From: Ruminococcus flavefaciens
Lineage (GTDB): Bacteria > Bacillota > Clostridia > Oscillospirales > Ruminococcaceae
Length of the DNA: 64,000 nt
Direction: 5' to 3'
Assembly: GCF_900116855.1 (NCBI RefSeq)
Contig: NZ_UETD01000015.1
Span: 1 to 64,000, forward strand
This document shows, piece by piece, positions 8,823-17,292 of the stretch. Positions within the stretch are counted from its first letter, which is position 1, and the number at the start of each line of letters is the position of its first letter. Below the pieces are notes generated by a model. It made no database searches and had not been told where the DNA came from. It worked only from the letters and a program-made list of their open reading frames with translations. The position numbers were made by a program, and so were the translations under genes.

Positions 8823-9452
8823 TCACATACCTGCGGTCATTTGTCTGAACGACTGACCTTCGATCTCTATCTCGGGAATGCCTGCTTTTTTTCTGGCTGT
8901 TTCTATCTGCTTTCTTATGATATCATCAATATGCAGAGGTCCCTTTATCGAACAGAATACCGCACCTACGCTGCTTCCTCCGAAAGGACCGGAAGCTCTA
9001 TATATCGTGATATGACCAACAGCAGGTGCTGTCTTTTCGATCGATATCCTGCATATCTCCGTAAGGTCGATAGAACTCACATTTTTACCGGTTATAGCAA
9101 TGACACGCTTGTCGGTAAGAGCATATTTGCCTTTTTTTATACGTCGTTTTCTGCTTTTTATCGTTTTTATCAGATAGACCAGTCCTGTGATGATAAACAG
9201 ACTCATAACGGAACAGTGTAAGATCATATCTGACGCCGGTCTCTTTTCCCTTACAGCAAGGATGATAAAAAACACTCCGACCACTACATATGAGATACCG
9301 AAATTCCACATAAGGGAAAGCACGAAAAGATTGATCTTTTTATGGGACCTTGCACACCAGATCAGCTCCTCATCGGGGAGCAGCAGTCCGCGAAAAGTCA
9401 TTTCAAGCTCATAACTCTCATATTCATGGCTGATACCGCTGTTCTCTGCCAT
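8823..9452 (-). CDS. PH-domain membrane protein 5 of 5
   Basis: 209 residues, ATG start with GGGGGAT upstream. This member lacks the long acidic N-terminus. It has LLPDEELIWCARSHKK, two membrane helices (about 45-66 and 78-98), a basic stretch (KSRKRRIKKG) and YALTDKRVIAITG opening the PH-like domain. It is the first of the five paralogues in transcription order, 31 nt downstream of argJ, so the whole array is probably expressed as part of the arginine operon. Confidence 0.75.
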   Translation of the reverse strand: MAENSGISHEYESYELEMTFRGLLLPDEELIWCARSHKKINLFVLSLMWNFGISYVVVGVFFIILAVREKRPASDMILHCSVMSLFIITGLVYLIKTIKSRKRRIKKGKYALTDKRVIAITGKNVSSIDLTEICRISIEKTAPAVGHITIYRASGPFGGSSVGAVFCSIKGPLHIDDIIRKQIETARKKAGIPEIEIEGQSFRQMTAGM

Positions 9453-9483
9453 ACATATCCCCCTGTTTCCCGAAAGTAATGTA

Positions 9484-10779
9484 TCAGCTTCTGTAATCGC
9501 CGTTTATCTTGACGTAATCATAGGTAAGGTCACAGCCCCATGTGATAGCCTTGCCCTTGCCGTCGCCCAGAGAGATGAGGATCTTGATCTCCTCCTCCTT
9601 GAGTATCCTCTTGGCAAGCTCCTCTGAGAACTCAATGACGCAGCCCTTGCGTCCGAGAGGGATAACTCCGCCCTCAGAAGCCATTTCCACGTCTACCTTA
9701 CTGATATCGAAATCAGCGTCGGCATAGCCCAGAGCGCAGAAGATACGTCCTGCGTTGGCGTCCTCGCCGAAGATCATAGCCTTTATGAGACTGGATGTTA
9801 CGACGGACTTTGCTACCTTTTCTGCGATCTCATCGGTCTCTGCACCTCTTACAGCGCACTCGATGAGCTTTGTAGCGCCCTCGCCGTCCCTTGCCATCAT
9901 TCTTGCAAGGTTCATGAGTATAGCATAGAGAGCGTGTCTGAACTTCTCATACTCGCCGTCCTCGGATGTAACAGGCTTGTTGCCTGCCTCGCCCGAAGCC
10001 ATGATGCATACCATATCGTTTGTGGAGGTATCTCCGTCAACGCTTGCACGGTTGAGAGTTACCTTGATGATATCGCTGAGAGCCAGCTGTATCATCTCGG
10101 GAGAGATATCGGCATCGGTGGTAAGGAAGGTAAGTGTTGTAGCCATATTGGGGTGGATCATTCCGCTTCCCTTGAGCATACCGCCCATGGTACATATCTT
10201 TCCGCCCAGCTCGAACTGAACAGCTATCTCCTTCTCGCGTGTATCTGTGGTCATGATCGCCTCAAGAGCTCTCTTGTTGCCGTCATAGGTAAGACCGCCT
10301 GCAAGGTCGTCCATAGCGTTTGCGATGGGCTCGATGGGGAGCACCTGACCGATAACGCCTGTGGAAGCCACGATAACGTCGTTCTCATCTATGCCAAGAG
10401 CCTTGGCAGCCAGCTGACACATCTTTGTTGCCTTCTCAACGCCGTCGGGATTGCAGGTGTTGGCATTTACCGAGTTAACGATAACAGCCTTTGCCTTGCC
10501 GTCCTTGATATGCTCCTTGGTAACAAGTATGGGCGCGCCCTTTACCTTGTTTGTGGTATATACGGCAGCAGCGCTGCACATCTTGTCCGCAACTATGAGT
10601 GCAAGGTCGTTTTTCTTCTTTGCTGAGGGAAGTGCATTGTTGGCGGCAGCATTTGCCCCGTCCATGTCATTCAGGGGCTTGTGAGCAAGACCGCACTGAA
10701 CGCCGTTGGCTCTGAAGCCCTTTGCGGCGCAGACTCCTCCCTCTACGAAAGTAATACCCTTTACATCAACAAGCTTCAT
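9484..10779 (-). CDS. argJ: Bifunctional glutamate N-acetyltransferase / ornithine acetyltransferase
   Basis: 431 residues. It transfers the acetyl group from N-acetylornithine to glutamate, making the pathway cyclic. Seen: KGSGMIHPNMATTLTFLTTD, which includes the self-cleavage site (Ala|Thr) that splits the precursor into alpha and beta chains, and the NTCNPDG and ASTGVIG segments. Start at 10779 is fixed by AAGGAGGA 8 nt upstream; the frame stays open to 10818. The start lies inside the end of the CdiI-like gene. No separate argA or argE is in the window, consistent with the recycling route. Confidence 0.95.
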   Translation of the reverse strand: MKLVDVKGITFVEGGVCAAKGFRANGVQCGLAHKPLNDMDGANAAANNALPSAKKKNDLALIVADKMCSAAAVYTTNKVKGAPILVTKEHIKDGKAKAVIVNSVNANTCNPDGVEKATKMCQLAAKALGIDENDVIVASTGVIGQVLPIEPIANAMDDLAGGLTYDGNKRALEAIMTTDTREKEIAVQFELGGKICTMGGMLKGSGMIHPNMATTLTFLTTDADISPEMIQLALSDIIKVTLNRASVDGDTSTNDMVCIMASGEAGNKPVTSEDGEYEKFRHALYAILMNLARMMARDGEGATKLIECAVRGAETDEIAEKVAKSVVTSSLIKAMIFGEDANAGRIFCALGYADADFDISKVDVEMASEGGVIPLGRKGCVIEFSEELAKRILKEEEIKILISLGDGKGKAITWGCDLTYDYVKINGDYRS

Positions 10780-11194
10780 GCTCTGTTTCCTCCTTGATCT
10801 TCTTTGCGAATTTCGCAACTATGTCCATATATTCCTCTTTTGCCTGCTCGCATTCCCAGTTGTGGGACTTTGCCATGAGGGCAGCGTTCTCGAGAACGGG
10901 CTCGACCTGATGATAGTAGAGCCTGAGGTATTTCTCCTTGCCCATAAAGAGGTTGTACATCAGCTGTCCCTCGAACATCTCGCCGATGAAGGGGTCATCG
11001 CTGAGCATTTCGATAGCTCTCTTTATCGCTACCTTTGAGCATATCTTCTGGCGGAGCATACGGCTGACGTCAGAGACATTGAGCTGATCCTTTGTTTTTT
11101 CCATGATAGTGTTGAACCACTCATCCACGGTATAGTCGATACCGTCGTCCTCGATAAGATCATATTCATAGATCTCTCTAAGCTTTTTACTCAT
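10766..11194 (-). CDS. CdiI_2-like contact-dependent-inhibition immunity protein
   Basis: 142 residues from the ATG at 11194 (GGGGGGAAA upstream). All helical; the segment VDEWFNTIMEKTKDQLNVSD followed by RMLRQKI and the later DPFIGEMFEG resemble the CdiI_2 immunity family, in which these elements recur. Known members neutralise CDI toxins; no toxin gene is adjacent here. Its stop overlaps argJ by 14 nt and it begins 28 nt after argC, so it is fully embedded in the arginine operon. Family call is moderate. Confidence 0.6.
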   Translation of the reverse strand: MSKKLREIYEYDLIEDDGIDYTVDEWFNTIMEKTKDQLNVSDVSRMLRQKICSKVAIKRAIEMLSDDPFIGEMFEGQLMYNLFMGKEKYLRLYYHQVEPVLENAALMAKSHNWECEQAKEEYMDIVAKFAKKIKEETEHEAC

Positions 11195-11222
11195 TTTTAT
11201 TTCCCCCCGATATAAAAACATA

Positions 11223-12176
11223 TCATATTAATCCTGTGGTCTCGTCAATACCCATCATTATATTGAGGCACTGAACAGCAGCGCCGCTTGCTCCCTTTCC
11301 GAGATTGTCAAGACGTGAGCAGAGGAGTATCTGCTCGTCGCTGCCGAAAACGAAGACCTGCAATTTGTTTTGTCCGCTGAGAGTGTTGGATGCAAGGAAG
11401 AAGCTCTTCTGCTCCTCTGCGGACATAAGAGGCATTACCTCTATCATTTTTGCACCTGCATAGTGCTTTTCATACATCTCATGTACCTGCTGTGCGGTGA
11501 CCTTCTTGTCAAGCATTCTTGTCTGTATCGGAACGCTTACCACCATACCGCTGTAATAATCGCATATCATAGGGCTGAACATGGGAGTGTAGGTGAGCCC
11601 CGATACAGCCTTCATCTCGGGCAGGTGCTTGTGCTGCTGAGAGAGTGCGTACATACGGGGACTGTTGAACTCATAGGGCTTATCCTCGCCCTCATATACC
11701 GCGATAGCCTTCTTGCCTGCTCCGCTGTAGCCTGATGTGGCATAGGCGAATACGGGGAAGTCCGCAGGGATAATGCCGCTGCTTACCAGCGGATAGACTA
11801 TTGAAGCAAAGCCGCTTGCATAGCAGCCGGGAACAGCTACTCTGTTGGAGGTCTCTATCTTTGCTCTGTGAGCGGCAGAGAGCTCCGGGAAGCCGTAAGC
11901 CCAGTCGGGATTTGTACGGTGAGCCGTAGATGCGTCGATGATACGGACATGGTCGTTATCCTTATCGATGAAGGACACAGCCTCTCTGGAAGCGGCATCG
12001 GGCAGGCAGAGGAAAACATAGTCTGCGCTGTTTATAAGTCTTGCGCGCTCGGCGGGGTCCTTTCTCAGCTCCTCGCTGATTTTCATGATCTCAACGTCAT
12101 TTCTTCCCTTGAAACGCTCCTGTATCTTGAGACCTGTGGTACCTTCCTGACCGTCTATATATACTTTAACTGACAT
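11223..12176 (-). CDS. argC: N-acetyl-gamma-glutamyl-phosphate reductase (short type)
   Basis: 317 residues from the ATG at 12176; the frame extends upstream to 12293 but that part is low-complexity repeat DNA. NADPH-binding start VYIDGQEGTTGLKIQERF, the ADYVFLCLPD segment and the catalytic cysteine in AVPGCYASGF are visible. The length and the DGQEGTTG start fit the shorter second ArgC type rather than the ~345-residue form. It reduces acetylglutamyl phosphate to the semialdehyde. It is separated from argH by a small membrane-protein gene and a 200-nt repeat-rich gap. Confidence 0.93.
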   Translation of the reverse strand: MSVKVYIDGQEGTTGLKIQERFKGRNDVEIMKISEELRKDPAERARLINSADYVFLCLPDAASREAVSFIDKDNDHVRIIDASTAHRTNPDWAYGFPELSAAHRAKIETSNRVAVPGCYASGFASIVYPLVSSGIIPADFPVFAYATSGYSGAGKKAIAVYEGEDKPYEFNSPRMYALSQQHKHLPEMKAVSGLTYTPMFSPMICDYYSGMVVSVPIQTRMLDKKVTAQQVHEMYEKHYAGAKMIEVMPLMSAEEQKSFFLASNTLSGQNKLQVFVFGSDEQILLCSRLDNLGKGASGAAVQCLNIMMGIDETTGLI

Positions 12177-12238
12177 TGTTTTTTCCTCCGTTTTCATGTC
12201 TTTCATAGTGGGCATCTTCACCTGCGAAGTGCCTGTTG

Positions 12239-12325
12239 TATCCGGGGCTCTGCCCCGAACCCTGCAAGGGCTGTCAGCCCTTGACCTGACCAAAGGGGTA
12301 GTGACCCCTTTGGAATCCTTTTCAT
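12239..12325. repeat. Intergenic hairpin repeat (three nested palindromes)
   Basis: Three successive inverted repeats: GGGGCTCTGCCCC, AAGGGCTGTCAGCCCTT and AAAGGGGTAGTGACCCCTTT. Such arrays are common between genes of gut clostridia. Immediately downstream (12340-12376) is a short run of imperfect GGCTAA-type direct repeats (taagggctaaaggctaaggg and similar). No gene is seen in the 200-nt gap between argC and 12377. Confidence 0.7.
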
Positions 12326-12376
12326 ATGATCAGCCGTCTTCTAAGGGCTAAAGGCTAAGGGCTAATGGCTAACGGC

Positions 12377-12625
12377 TCACTTCCTGCGCTTACCGACCTT
12401 TCTCTCATACTTTGCCTGCTTGGGATCCTTGGTGTCGGACTTGTCCTCAATCATGGAGTGCCAGACACTGACCCCGAGGGTAATTATAACTATGAGAGCG
12501 AACCAGAATATATGGGCACTGGGGATAACTGCCAGCCAGAGCCCCATTATCAGCTCGCCTATTCCCCATATAACGCCCATGAGGATGGTGAGACCGATAG
12601 TAAAGGTGACATCCTTTTTCTTCAT
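12377..12625 (-). CDS. Small two-helix membrane protein
   Basis: 82 residues: two hydrophobic helices (about 8-33 and 38-58) and a charged lysine-rich tail (SDTKDPKQAKYERKVGKRRK). The ATG is one nucleotide past the argH stop, so it is translated with argH. No family recognised. The highly basic C-terminus is presumably cytosolic. Position within the arginine operon is the only functional hint. Confidence 0.65.
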   Translation of the reverse strand: MKKKDVTFTIGLTILMGVIWGIGELIMGLWLAVIPSAHIFWFALIVIITLGVSVWHSMIEDKSDTKDPKQAKYERKVGKRRK

Positions 12626-12626
12626 A

Positions 12627-14006
12627 TCAGAGACCCAGTGCCTTCTCCGCCAGAGCGATCTGCTCCTTTACAGCGTCGGGTGAGGGACCTCCCTCGGACT
12701 TGCGCTCGCGGACGCAGGTATCAAGGCTGATAGCCTCGTAAACGTCCTCGGTAAAGAGGTCTGTCATAGCCTGATAGTCCTCAAGGGGAAGGGTCTCGAG
12801 AGTGAGTCCCTTCTCGATGCACTGAGCAACGAGGGTGCCTGTTATCTTGTAAGCGTCACGGAAAGGCATACCCTTCTTAACGAGATAGTCTGCACAGTCC
12901 GTAGCGTTTATGAAGCCCTTTGCGGCAGCGTGTCTCATGTTGTCCTTGAGTACGCGCATAGTTGCCAGCATGGGAGTGAATGTCTTTACGCAGAGCTTCA
13001 CGTTGTCAACGGCGTCGAATATAGCCTCCTTGTCCTCCTGCATATCCTTGTTATATGCAAGGGGAAGTCCCTTCATCATGGTGAGGAGGGTCATGAGGTC
13101 GCCGTTTACTCTGCCTGTCTTGCCGCGGATAAGCTCCGTAACATCGGGGTTCTTCTTCTGGGGCATGATGGAAGAGCCTGTTGCAAAGGCGTCGTCAAGC
13201 TCCACGAACTTGAACTCCCATGAGCACCAGAGGATTATTTCCTCGGAAAATCTTGAAAGGTGAGTCATCAGAAGCGACAGGGCGCAGCCCAGCTCCACGC
13301 AGTAGTCCCTGTCGGAAACACCGTCAAGGCTGTTGGGCATGGGAGCCGTAAAGCCGAGAAGCTCAGAGGTCTGCTTTCTGTTGGTCTTATATGTAGTACC
13401 TGCAAGAGCACCGCTGCCGAGAGGGCAGTAATTCATTCTCTTTGCGGTATCCTGAAGTCTTTCCATATCGCGGAGGAGCATCCACACATACGCCATAAGG
13501 TGATGTGCAAGTGTGATGGGCTGTGCTCTCTGTAAATGAGTATATCCGGGCATTATGGTCTCGGTGTGATCCTTAGCCATATTCACCAGAGTAACAGCCA
13601 GCTCCTTGACCATAGCGTATATCTCGTCTATCTCGTCGCGGAGGTAGAGTCTCAGGTCAACTGCCACCTGATCGTTTCTTGAACGTGAGGTGTGGAGCCT
13701 CTTTCCAACGTCGCCGAGACGCTTTGTCAGCTCCGCCTCAACGAACATATGGATATCCTCGGCGTTGGGGTCAAGCTCCAGCTTGCCGCTGTCAATATCG
13801 GCGAGGATGCCCTTGAGCCCCTCGATGATAGTGAGGCTGTCCTCCTTGGTTATGATACCGCAGTCTCCCAGCATTGTTGCGTGGGCTATACTGCCCTGTA
13901 TATCGTGACGGTACATACGTCCGTCAAAGGCTATTGAAGAATTGAAAGCGTTGACGCCTGCGTCCACCTGCTTTGAAAATCTTCCTGCCCACATCATATC
14001 TGCCAT
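12627..14006 (-). CDS. argH: Argininosuccinate lyase
   Basis: 459 residues, fumarase/aspartase superfamily. It splits argininosuccinate to arginine and fumarate. Signatures: MWAGRF at the N-terminus, LHTSRSRNDQVA, TIMPGYTHLQRAQP and the superfamily loop GSSIMPQKKNPD carrying the catalytic serine. It follows the GNAT gene by 13 nt and precedes the small membrane-protein gene by one nucleotide. Full length, no anomalies. Confidence 0.96.
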   Translation of the reverse strand: MADMMWAGRFSKQVDAGVNAFNSSIAFDGRMYRHDIQGSIAHATMLGDCGIITKEDSLTIIEGLKGILADIDSGKLELDPNAEDIHMFVEAELTKRLGDVGKRLHTSRSRNDQVAVDLRLYLRDEIDEIYAMVKELAVTLVNMAKDHTETIMPGYTHLQRAQPITLAHHLMAYVWMLLRDMERLQDTAKRMNYCPLGSGALAGTTYKTNRKQTSELLGFTAPMPNSLDGVSDRDYCVELGCALSLLMTHLSRFSEEIILWCSWEFKFVELDDAFATGSSIMPQKKNPDVTELIRGKTGRVNGDLMTLLTMMKGLPLAYNKDMQEDKEAIFDAVDNVKLCVKTFTPMLATMRVLKDNMRHAAAKGFINATDCADYLVKKGMPFRDAYKITGTLVAQCIEKGLTLETLPLEDYQAMTDLFTEDVYEAISLDTCVRERKSEGGPSPDAVKEQIALAEKALGL

Positions 14007-14019
14007 TGCTTTTACTCCT

Positions 14020-14463
14020 TTATGTGTCTATTCTCACGATATCTGCGAGAGAAATGTTTCTGTATGTAAGGTCATCTCTTACAGTGAATCCGACCTTTTC
14101 CCAGAATGCGTTGCCGTTCTCATTTCTTGAAAACACCACCAGTGCGACCTTGTTTATACCGAGCGACTTCAGCGCATTCAATGCCTTGTCAACAAGCTCG
14201 GAGCCTATCCCACGGCGTCTGTAGTCAGGGTTTACAGCCGTATGATAGATGTAGCCTCTTCTTCCGTCATTGCCGGCAATGATAACTCCGGCTATGCTGC
14301 CGTCTTCCTCTGCAACGAAACAGGTCTCCGGATTTCTTGCGAGGTACTTCTCTATACCCTCTCTTGAATCGTCAAGATTGTTCAGTCCCATTCCGGCACA
14401 GGAAAGCCACAGTGCATAGACCTTATCGTAGTCATCGATGGTCATGACTCTTACGTTCACCAT
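14020..14463 (-). CDS. GNAT-family N-acetyltransferase
   Basis: 147 residues. The acetyl-CoA binding motif is seen as YRRRGIGSELVDKAL (about residues 79-94), preceded by the beta-strand GYIYHTAVNPDY, and a C-terminal NAFWEKVGFTVR typical of RimI-like enzymes. Start has GGCGGGG upstream. It sits between argG and argH in the arginine cluster. The cluster already has ArgJ for glutamate acetylation, so a role as an alternative N-acetylglutamate synthase is possible but unproven; RimI-like protein acetylation is equally plausible. Confidence 0.85.
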   Translation of the reverse strand: MVNVRVMTIDDYDKVYALWLSCAGMGLNNLDDSREGIEKYLARNPETCFVAEEDGSIAGVIIAGNDGRRGYIYHTAVNPDYRRRGIGSELVDKALNALKSLGINKVALVVFSRNENGNAFWEKVGFTVRDDLTYRNISLADIVRIDT

Positions 14464-14477
14464 GTTATCCCCGCCCT

Positions 14478-14567
14478 TTTCAATTCATAATTCATAATGC
14501 TCAATTCATAATTATTCGTTCAGCAATGCTTTAATTATGCATTATGCATTATGAATTATGCATTCTA
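14478..14567. repeat. AT-rich inverted repeat between argG and the GNAT gene
   Basis: Left arm with aattcataattcataatgc and right arm with gcattatgaattatgcatt form a long imperfect AT-rich palindrome around a ~30-nt centre. It looks like a small non-coding (MITE-like) element. No coding potential. Confidence 0.6.
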
Positions 14568-14578
14568 TTAAATCGTAA

Positions 14579-14604
14579 CAGGCAGGAGAAGGCTCCCCTG
14601 CCTG
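14579..14604 (-). terminator. Hairpin after argG
   Basis: Stem CAGGCAGG / CCTGCCTG with an inner GGAG..CTCC pairing, about 40 nt past the argG stop. The run of T after it is weak, so it may attenuate rather than fully end transcription into the next arginine genes. Confidence 0.55.
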
Positions 14605-14640
14605 AAACTGATATATACTTATATTGCGGCTGAAATAGAA

Positions 14641-15876
14641 TTACTTGTTGTTTCTCTTCTTGTCCAGCTGAGCTCTAACCTTTATCGGGAGACCGAAGAG
14701 GTTGATGAAGCCTGCTGCGTCAGCCTGATTGTAAACCTCATCCTCGTCGAATGTTGCAACTTCCTCATCGTAGAGAGTATAGGGTGAAGTAACGCCTGCA
14801 TTGATGATGTTGCCCTTGTAGAGCTTGAGCTTAACGTCGCCTGTAACTCTCTCCTGAGTCTTGTCTACGAAAGCTGTAAGAGCTTCACGGAGAGGTGTGT
14901 ACCACTGACCGTTGTAAACGATGTCAGCGAACTTGATTCCGAGGTACTGCTTAACACGAGCTGTCTCCTTGTCGAGAGTGATGGTCTCGAGAACCTCGTG
15001 TGCATGGTAAAGGATAGCACCGCCGGGAGTCTCGTAAACGCCTCTTGACTTCATACCAACGAGACGGTTCTCAACGAGATCAGCAAGACCGATACCGTTC
15101 TCGCCGCCAAGCTTGTTGAGAGCTGATACCATTTCAACGCCGTTGAGTGTCTTGCCGTCCAGCATTGTGGGAACGCCCTTCTCGAAGTGGAGAGTGATGT
15201 ATGTGGGCTTGTCGGGAGCGTCGATAGGTGAAACGCCCATTTCAAGGAAGCCCTTCTTCTCGTACTGAGGCTCGTTTGCAGGATCCTCAAGGTCAAGACC
15301 CTCGTGTGAGAGGTGCCAGATGTTCTTGTCCTTGGAGTAGTTTGTCTCTCTGTTTATCTTCAGGGGGATGTTGTGAGCCTCTGCGTAGTCGATCTCCTCG
15401 TCACGGCTCTTGATGTCCCATTCTCTCCAGGGAGCGATGATAGTCATTTCGGGAGCGAATGCCTTGATAGCCAACTCAAATCTTACCTGATCGTTGCCCT
15501 TTCCTGTGCAGCCGTGGCAGATAGCGTCAGCGCCCTCAGCCAGAGCGATCTCAGCGATGCGCTTTGCGATGATGGGACGAGCGAATGATGTACCCAGCAT
15601 ATATCTGTTCTCATAGATAGCGCCTGCCTGAACTGTGGGGTAAACATAGTCCTGGATGAACTCCTCCTTGAGGTCTGCGATGATGAGCTTGGAAGCGCCT
15701 GTCTTGATAGCCTTCTCCTCGAGACCGTCAAGCTCTGTACCCTGTCCTACGTCACCTGAAACAGCGATAACCTCGCAGTTGTTGTAGTTTTCCTTGAGCC
15801 ACGGGATGATGATAGATGTATCAAGACCGCCCGAATATGCGAGAACTACCTTTTTGATATCCTTCTTATTAGCCAT
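14641..15876 (-). CDS. argG: Argininosuccinate synthase
   Basis: 411 residues from the ATG at 15876 (AGGAGG 8 nt upstream). It condenses citrulline with aspartate using ATP. The PP-loop AYSGGLDTS is at the N-terminus; other conserved parts are [13 protein letters not shown] and the C-terminal domain with GVYETPGG. It is the first gene of the leftward arginine cluster and the only one with a consensus promoter plus ArgR-like boxes, so it is the likely control point. Confidence 0.96.
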   Translation of the reverse strand: MANKKDIKKVVLAYSGGLDTSIIIPWLKENYNNCEVIAVSGDVGQGTELDGLEEKAIKTGASKLIIADLKEEFIQDYVYPTVQAGAIYENRYMLGTSFARPIIAKRIAEIALAEGADAICHGCTGKGNDQVRFELAIKAFAPEMTIIAPWREWDIKSRDEEIDYAEAHNIPLKINRETNYSKDKNIWHLSHEGLDLEDPANEPQYEKKGFLEMGVSPIDAPDKPTYITLHFEKGVPTMLDGKTLNGVEMVSALNKLGGENGIGLADLVENRLVGMKSRGVYETPGGAILYHAHEVLETITLDKETARVKQYLGIKFADIVYNGQWYTPLREALTAFVDKTQERVTGDVKLKLYKGNIINAGVTSPYTLYDEEVATFDEDEVYNQADAAGFINLFGLPIKVRAQLDKKRNNK

Positions 15877-15936
15877 TGTGATTACCTCCTGAATATTGAG
15901 CGCCGTATACACAGCGCGTATTTGCGATATAACTCT

Positions 15937-15964
15937 ATTATACTACATAAGAAGATAATGTCAA
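15937..15964 (-). promoter_or_regulatory. argG promoter
   Basis: Minus-strand TTGACA (15959-15964), 16-nt spacer, TATAAT (15937-15942), about 60 nt upstream of the argG ATG. Confidence 0.8.
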
Positions 15965-15970
15965 GAGGAT

Positions 15971-16031
15971 TTGCATAAATATTCATTTTTGCGGCAAATA
16001 TTCGCGTTTGTATGAATATTATTCATTCATA
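15971..16031. promoter_or_regulatory. Two ArgR-box-like operators
   Basis: Two palindromic AT-rich sites, ATGAATATTTATGCAA (minus strand of 15971-15986) and TATGAATATTATTCATT (16011-16027, extended to 16031), match the known ArgR/AhrC box pattern TGAAT-N4-ATTCA. They lie just upstream of the argG -35 hexamer on the minus strand. No argR gene is in the window. Repression or activation cannot be told from position alone. Confidence 0.7.
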
Positions 16032-16153
16032 AGCCTTGCGCAATTAGGTAGTGCCAATTCCTGCTCTCATTAATCCCCGAGTGAAAAAGCTTTGTTAAAT
16101 CCCGAAGTGTTTTGTATGAAATTCCGATTTTTCCGCAGAAGAAGTGATTTAAC

Positions 16154-16182
16154 TTGATATTTTCGTGCTTTACTATTATAAT
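16154..16182 (+). promoter_or_regulatory. Promoter of the LDH-like gene
   Basis: TTGATA (16154-16159), 17-nt spacer, TATAAT (16177-16182). It gives an ~80-nt leader before the ATG at 16268; I see no clear riboswitch in it. Confidence 0.75.
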
Positions 16183-16267
16183 AAACTTGTATATAGCTCT
16201 GCAAAGTGTTAAAGATTATAGAGAAAAAAGGCAGAGTATCCCTATTTTAAGTATGGAGGTCTATATT

Positions 16268-17212
16268 ATGGCTGAAAAGAACGGAACGAAGATAACTATA
16301 CTCGGCGCAGGCAATGTAGGCGCATCTGTGGCATACACATTCGCAGTGGCAGGCACCTGTTCCGACATCGTCCTCGTTGACATAAACAAGGCAAAGGCAA
16401 AGGGCGAGGCTATGGATATCCGTCAGGGCGTATCCTTCGGCGAAAACGTCGAGGTTTTCGACGGCGGCTATGAGGACGCAAAGGACTCCGATATCGTAGT
16501 AGTTACCCTCGGACTTGCAAGAAAGCCCGGTCAGACACGTCTTGACCTTGCTCAGACCAATGTCAATATCATCAAGGAAGTTATGCCTCAGGTGGCTAAG
16601 TATGCTCCCGACGCTATCTATGTCGTTGTCAGCAACCCTGTTGATATACTTACATATACCATACTCAAGTGTACAGACTTAAAGCCCAGTCAGGTCATCG
16701 GCTCGGGTACAGCTCTCGACACCTCACGTCTCCGCTCCATCATCGCAGATCATGTGGGACTCTCTCCCAACAGCATCCACGCTTATGTTTTCGGTGAGCA
16801 CGGCGACTCCTCATTCATACCGTGGTCCATCATGAACATCGCAGGTGTTCCCGTTGATGAGTACTGCGCCGATCAGGATCATGCCGATCTTGACGAGGAC
16901 GAGATCATCGAGGAGGTCCGCAAGGCAGGTGCAGAGGTCATCAAGAGAAAGGGCGCTACATTCTACGCAATCGCTATGAGCGTAAACAAGATCTGTGACA
17001 CTGTTCTCCGCGACTCAAAGAACATCATCACAGTATCAACAATGATAAATGACAGATACGGTATCAATGATGTATGTCTCAGCCTTCCCTGCGTTATCGG
17101 AAGCAACGGCATCGAGAGAGAGGTCTCTCCCAAGCTGACAGACGCAGAGGTAGAGAAGCTTCAGGCAAGTGCCAAGGCACTCAGAAGCGTTATCGACCAG
17201 ATCGAGTTCTGA
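16268..17212 (+). CDS. L-lactate dehydrogenase-clade enzyme with malate-type specificity residue
   Basis: 314 residues, start fixed by GGAGGT 9 nt before the ATG. NAD-binding GAGNVGASVAY, SNPVDILTY, the active-site GEHGDSSF and the LDH-like KGATFYAIA are all present. However, the substrate-loop reads GLARKPGQTRLDL: the position that is Gln in lactate dehydrogenases (NQKPGETR) is Arg, as in malate dehydrogenases. The known Q102R change switches B. stearothermophilus LDH to oxaloacetate. I therefore call the clade with confidence but leave lactate versus malate open. A malic enzyme gene follows 80 nt downstream after a hairpin. Confidence 0.85.
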   Translation: MAEKNGTKITILGAGNVGASVAYTFAVAGTCSDIVLVDINKAKAKGEAMDIRQGVSFGENVEVFDGGYEDAKDSDIVVVTLGLARKPGQTRLDLAQTNVNIIKEVMPQVAKYAPDAIYVVVSNPVDILTYTILKCTDLKPSQVIGSGTALDTSRLRSIIADHVGLSPNSIHAYVFGEHGDSSFIPWSIMNIAGVPVDEYCADQDHADLDEDEIIEEVRKAGAEVIKRKGATFYAIAMSVNKICDTVLRDSKNIITVSTMINDRYGINDVCLSLPCVIGSNGIEREVSPKLTDAEVEKLQASAKALRSVIDQIEF

Positions 17213-17292
17213 TCACCGCCTGTATATGCAAATCATCGGCGGAGGACTTAGGTTCTCCGCCTTAAAACTGTAATAACGAAAGGAATACCTAT

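Noticed and set aside
12177-12293. Upstream extension of argC by 39 codons
   Set aside because: The extension lies in the hairpin-repeat DNA and its residues do not match any ArgC; ATG at 12176 begins at the conserved fold.
12239-12376. Direct GGCTAA-type repeats considered as a CRISPR or VNTR locus
   Set aside because: Units are short, irregular and without spacers; no cas gene is nearby.
17239-17262. Strong terminator between the LDH-like gene and malic enzyme
   Set aside because: The GGCGGAG/CTCCGCC hairpin lacks a T run, so I do not claim it ends transcription.
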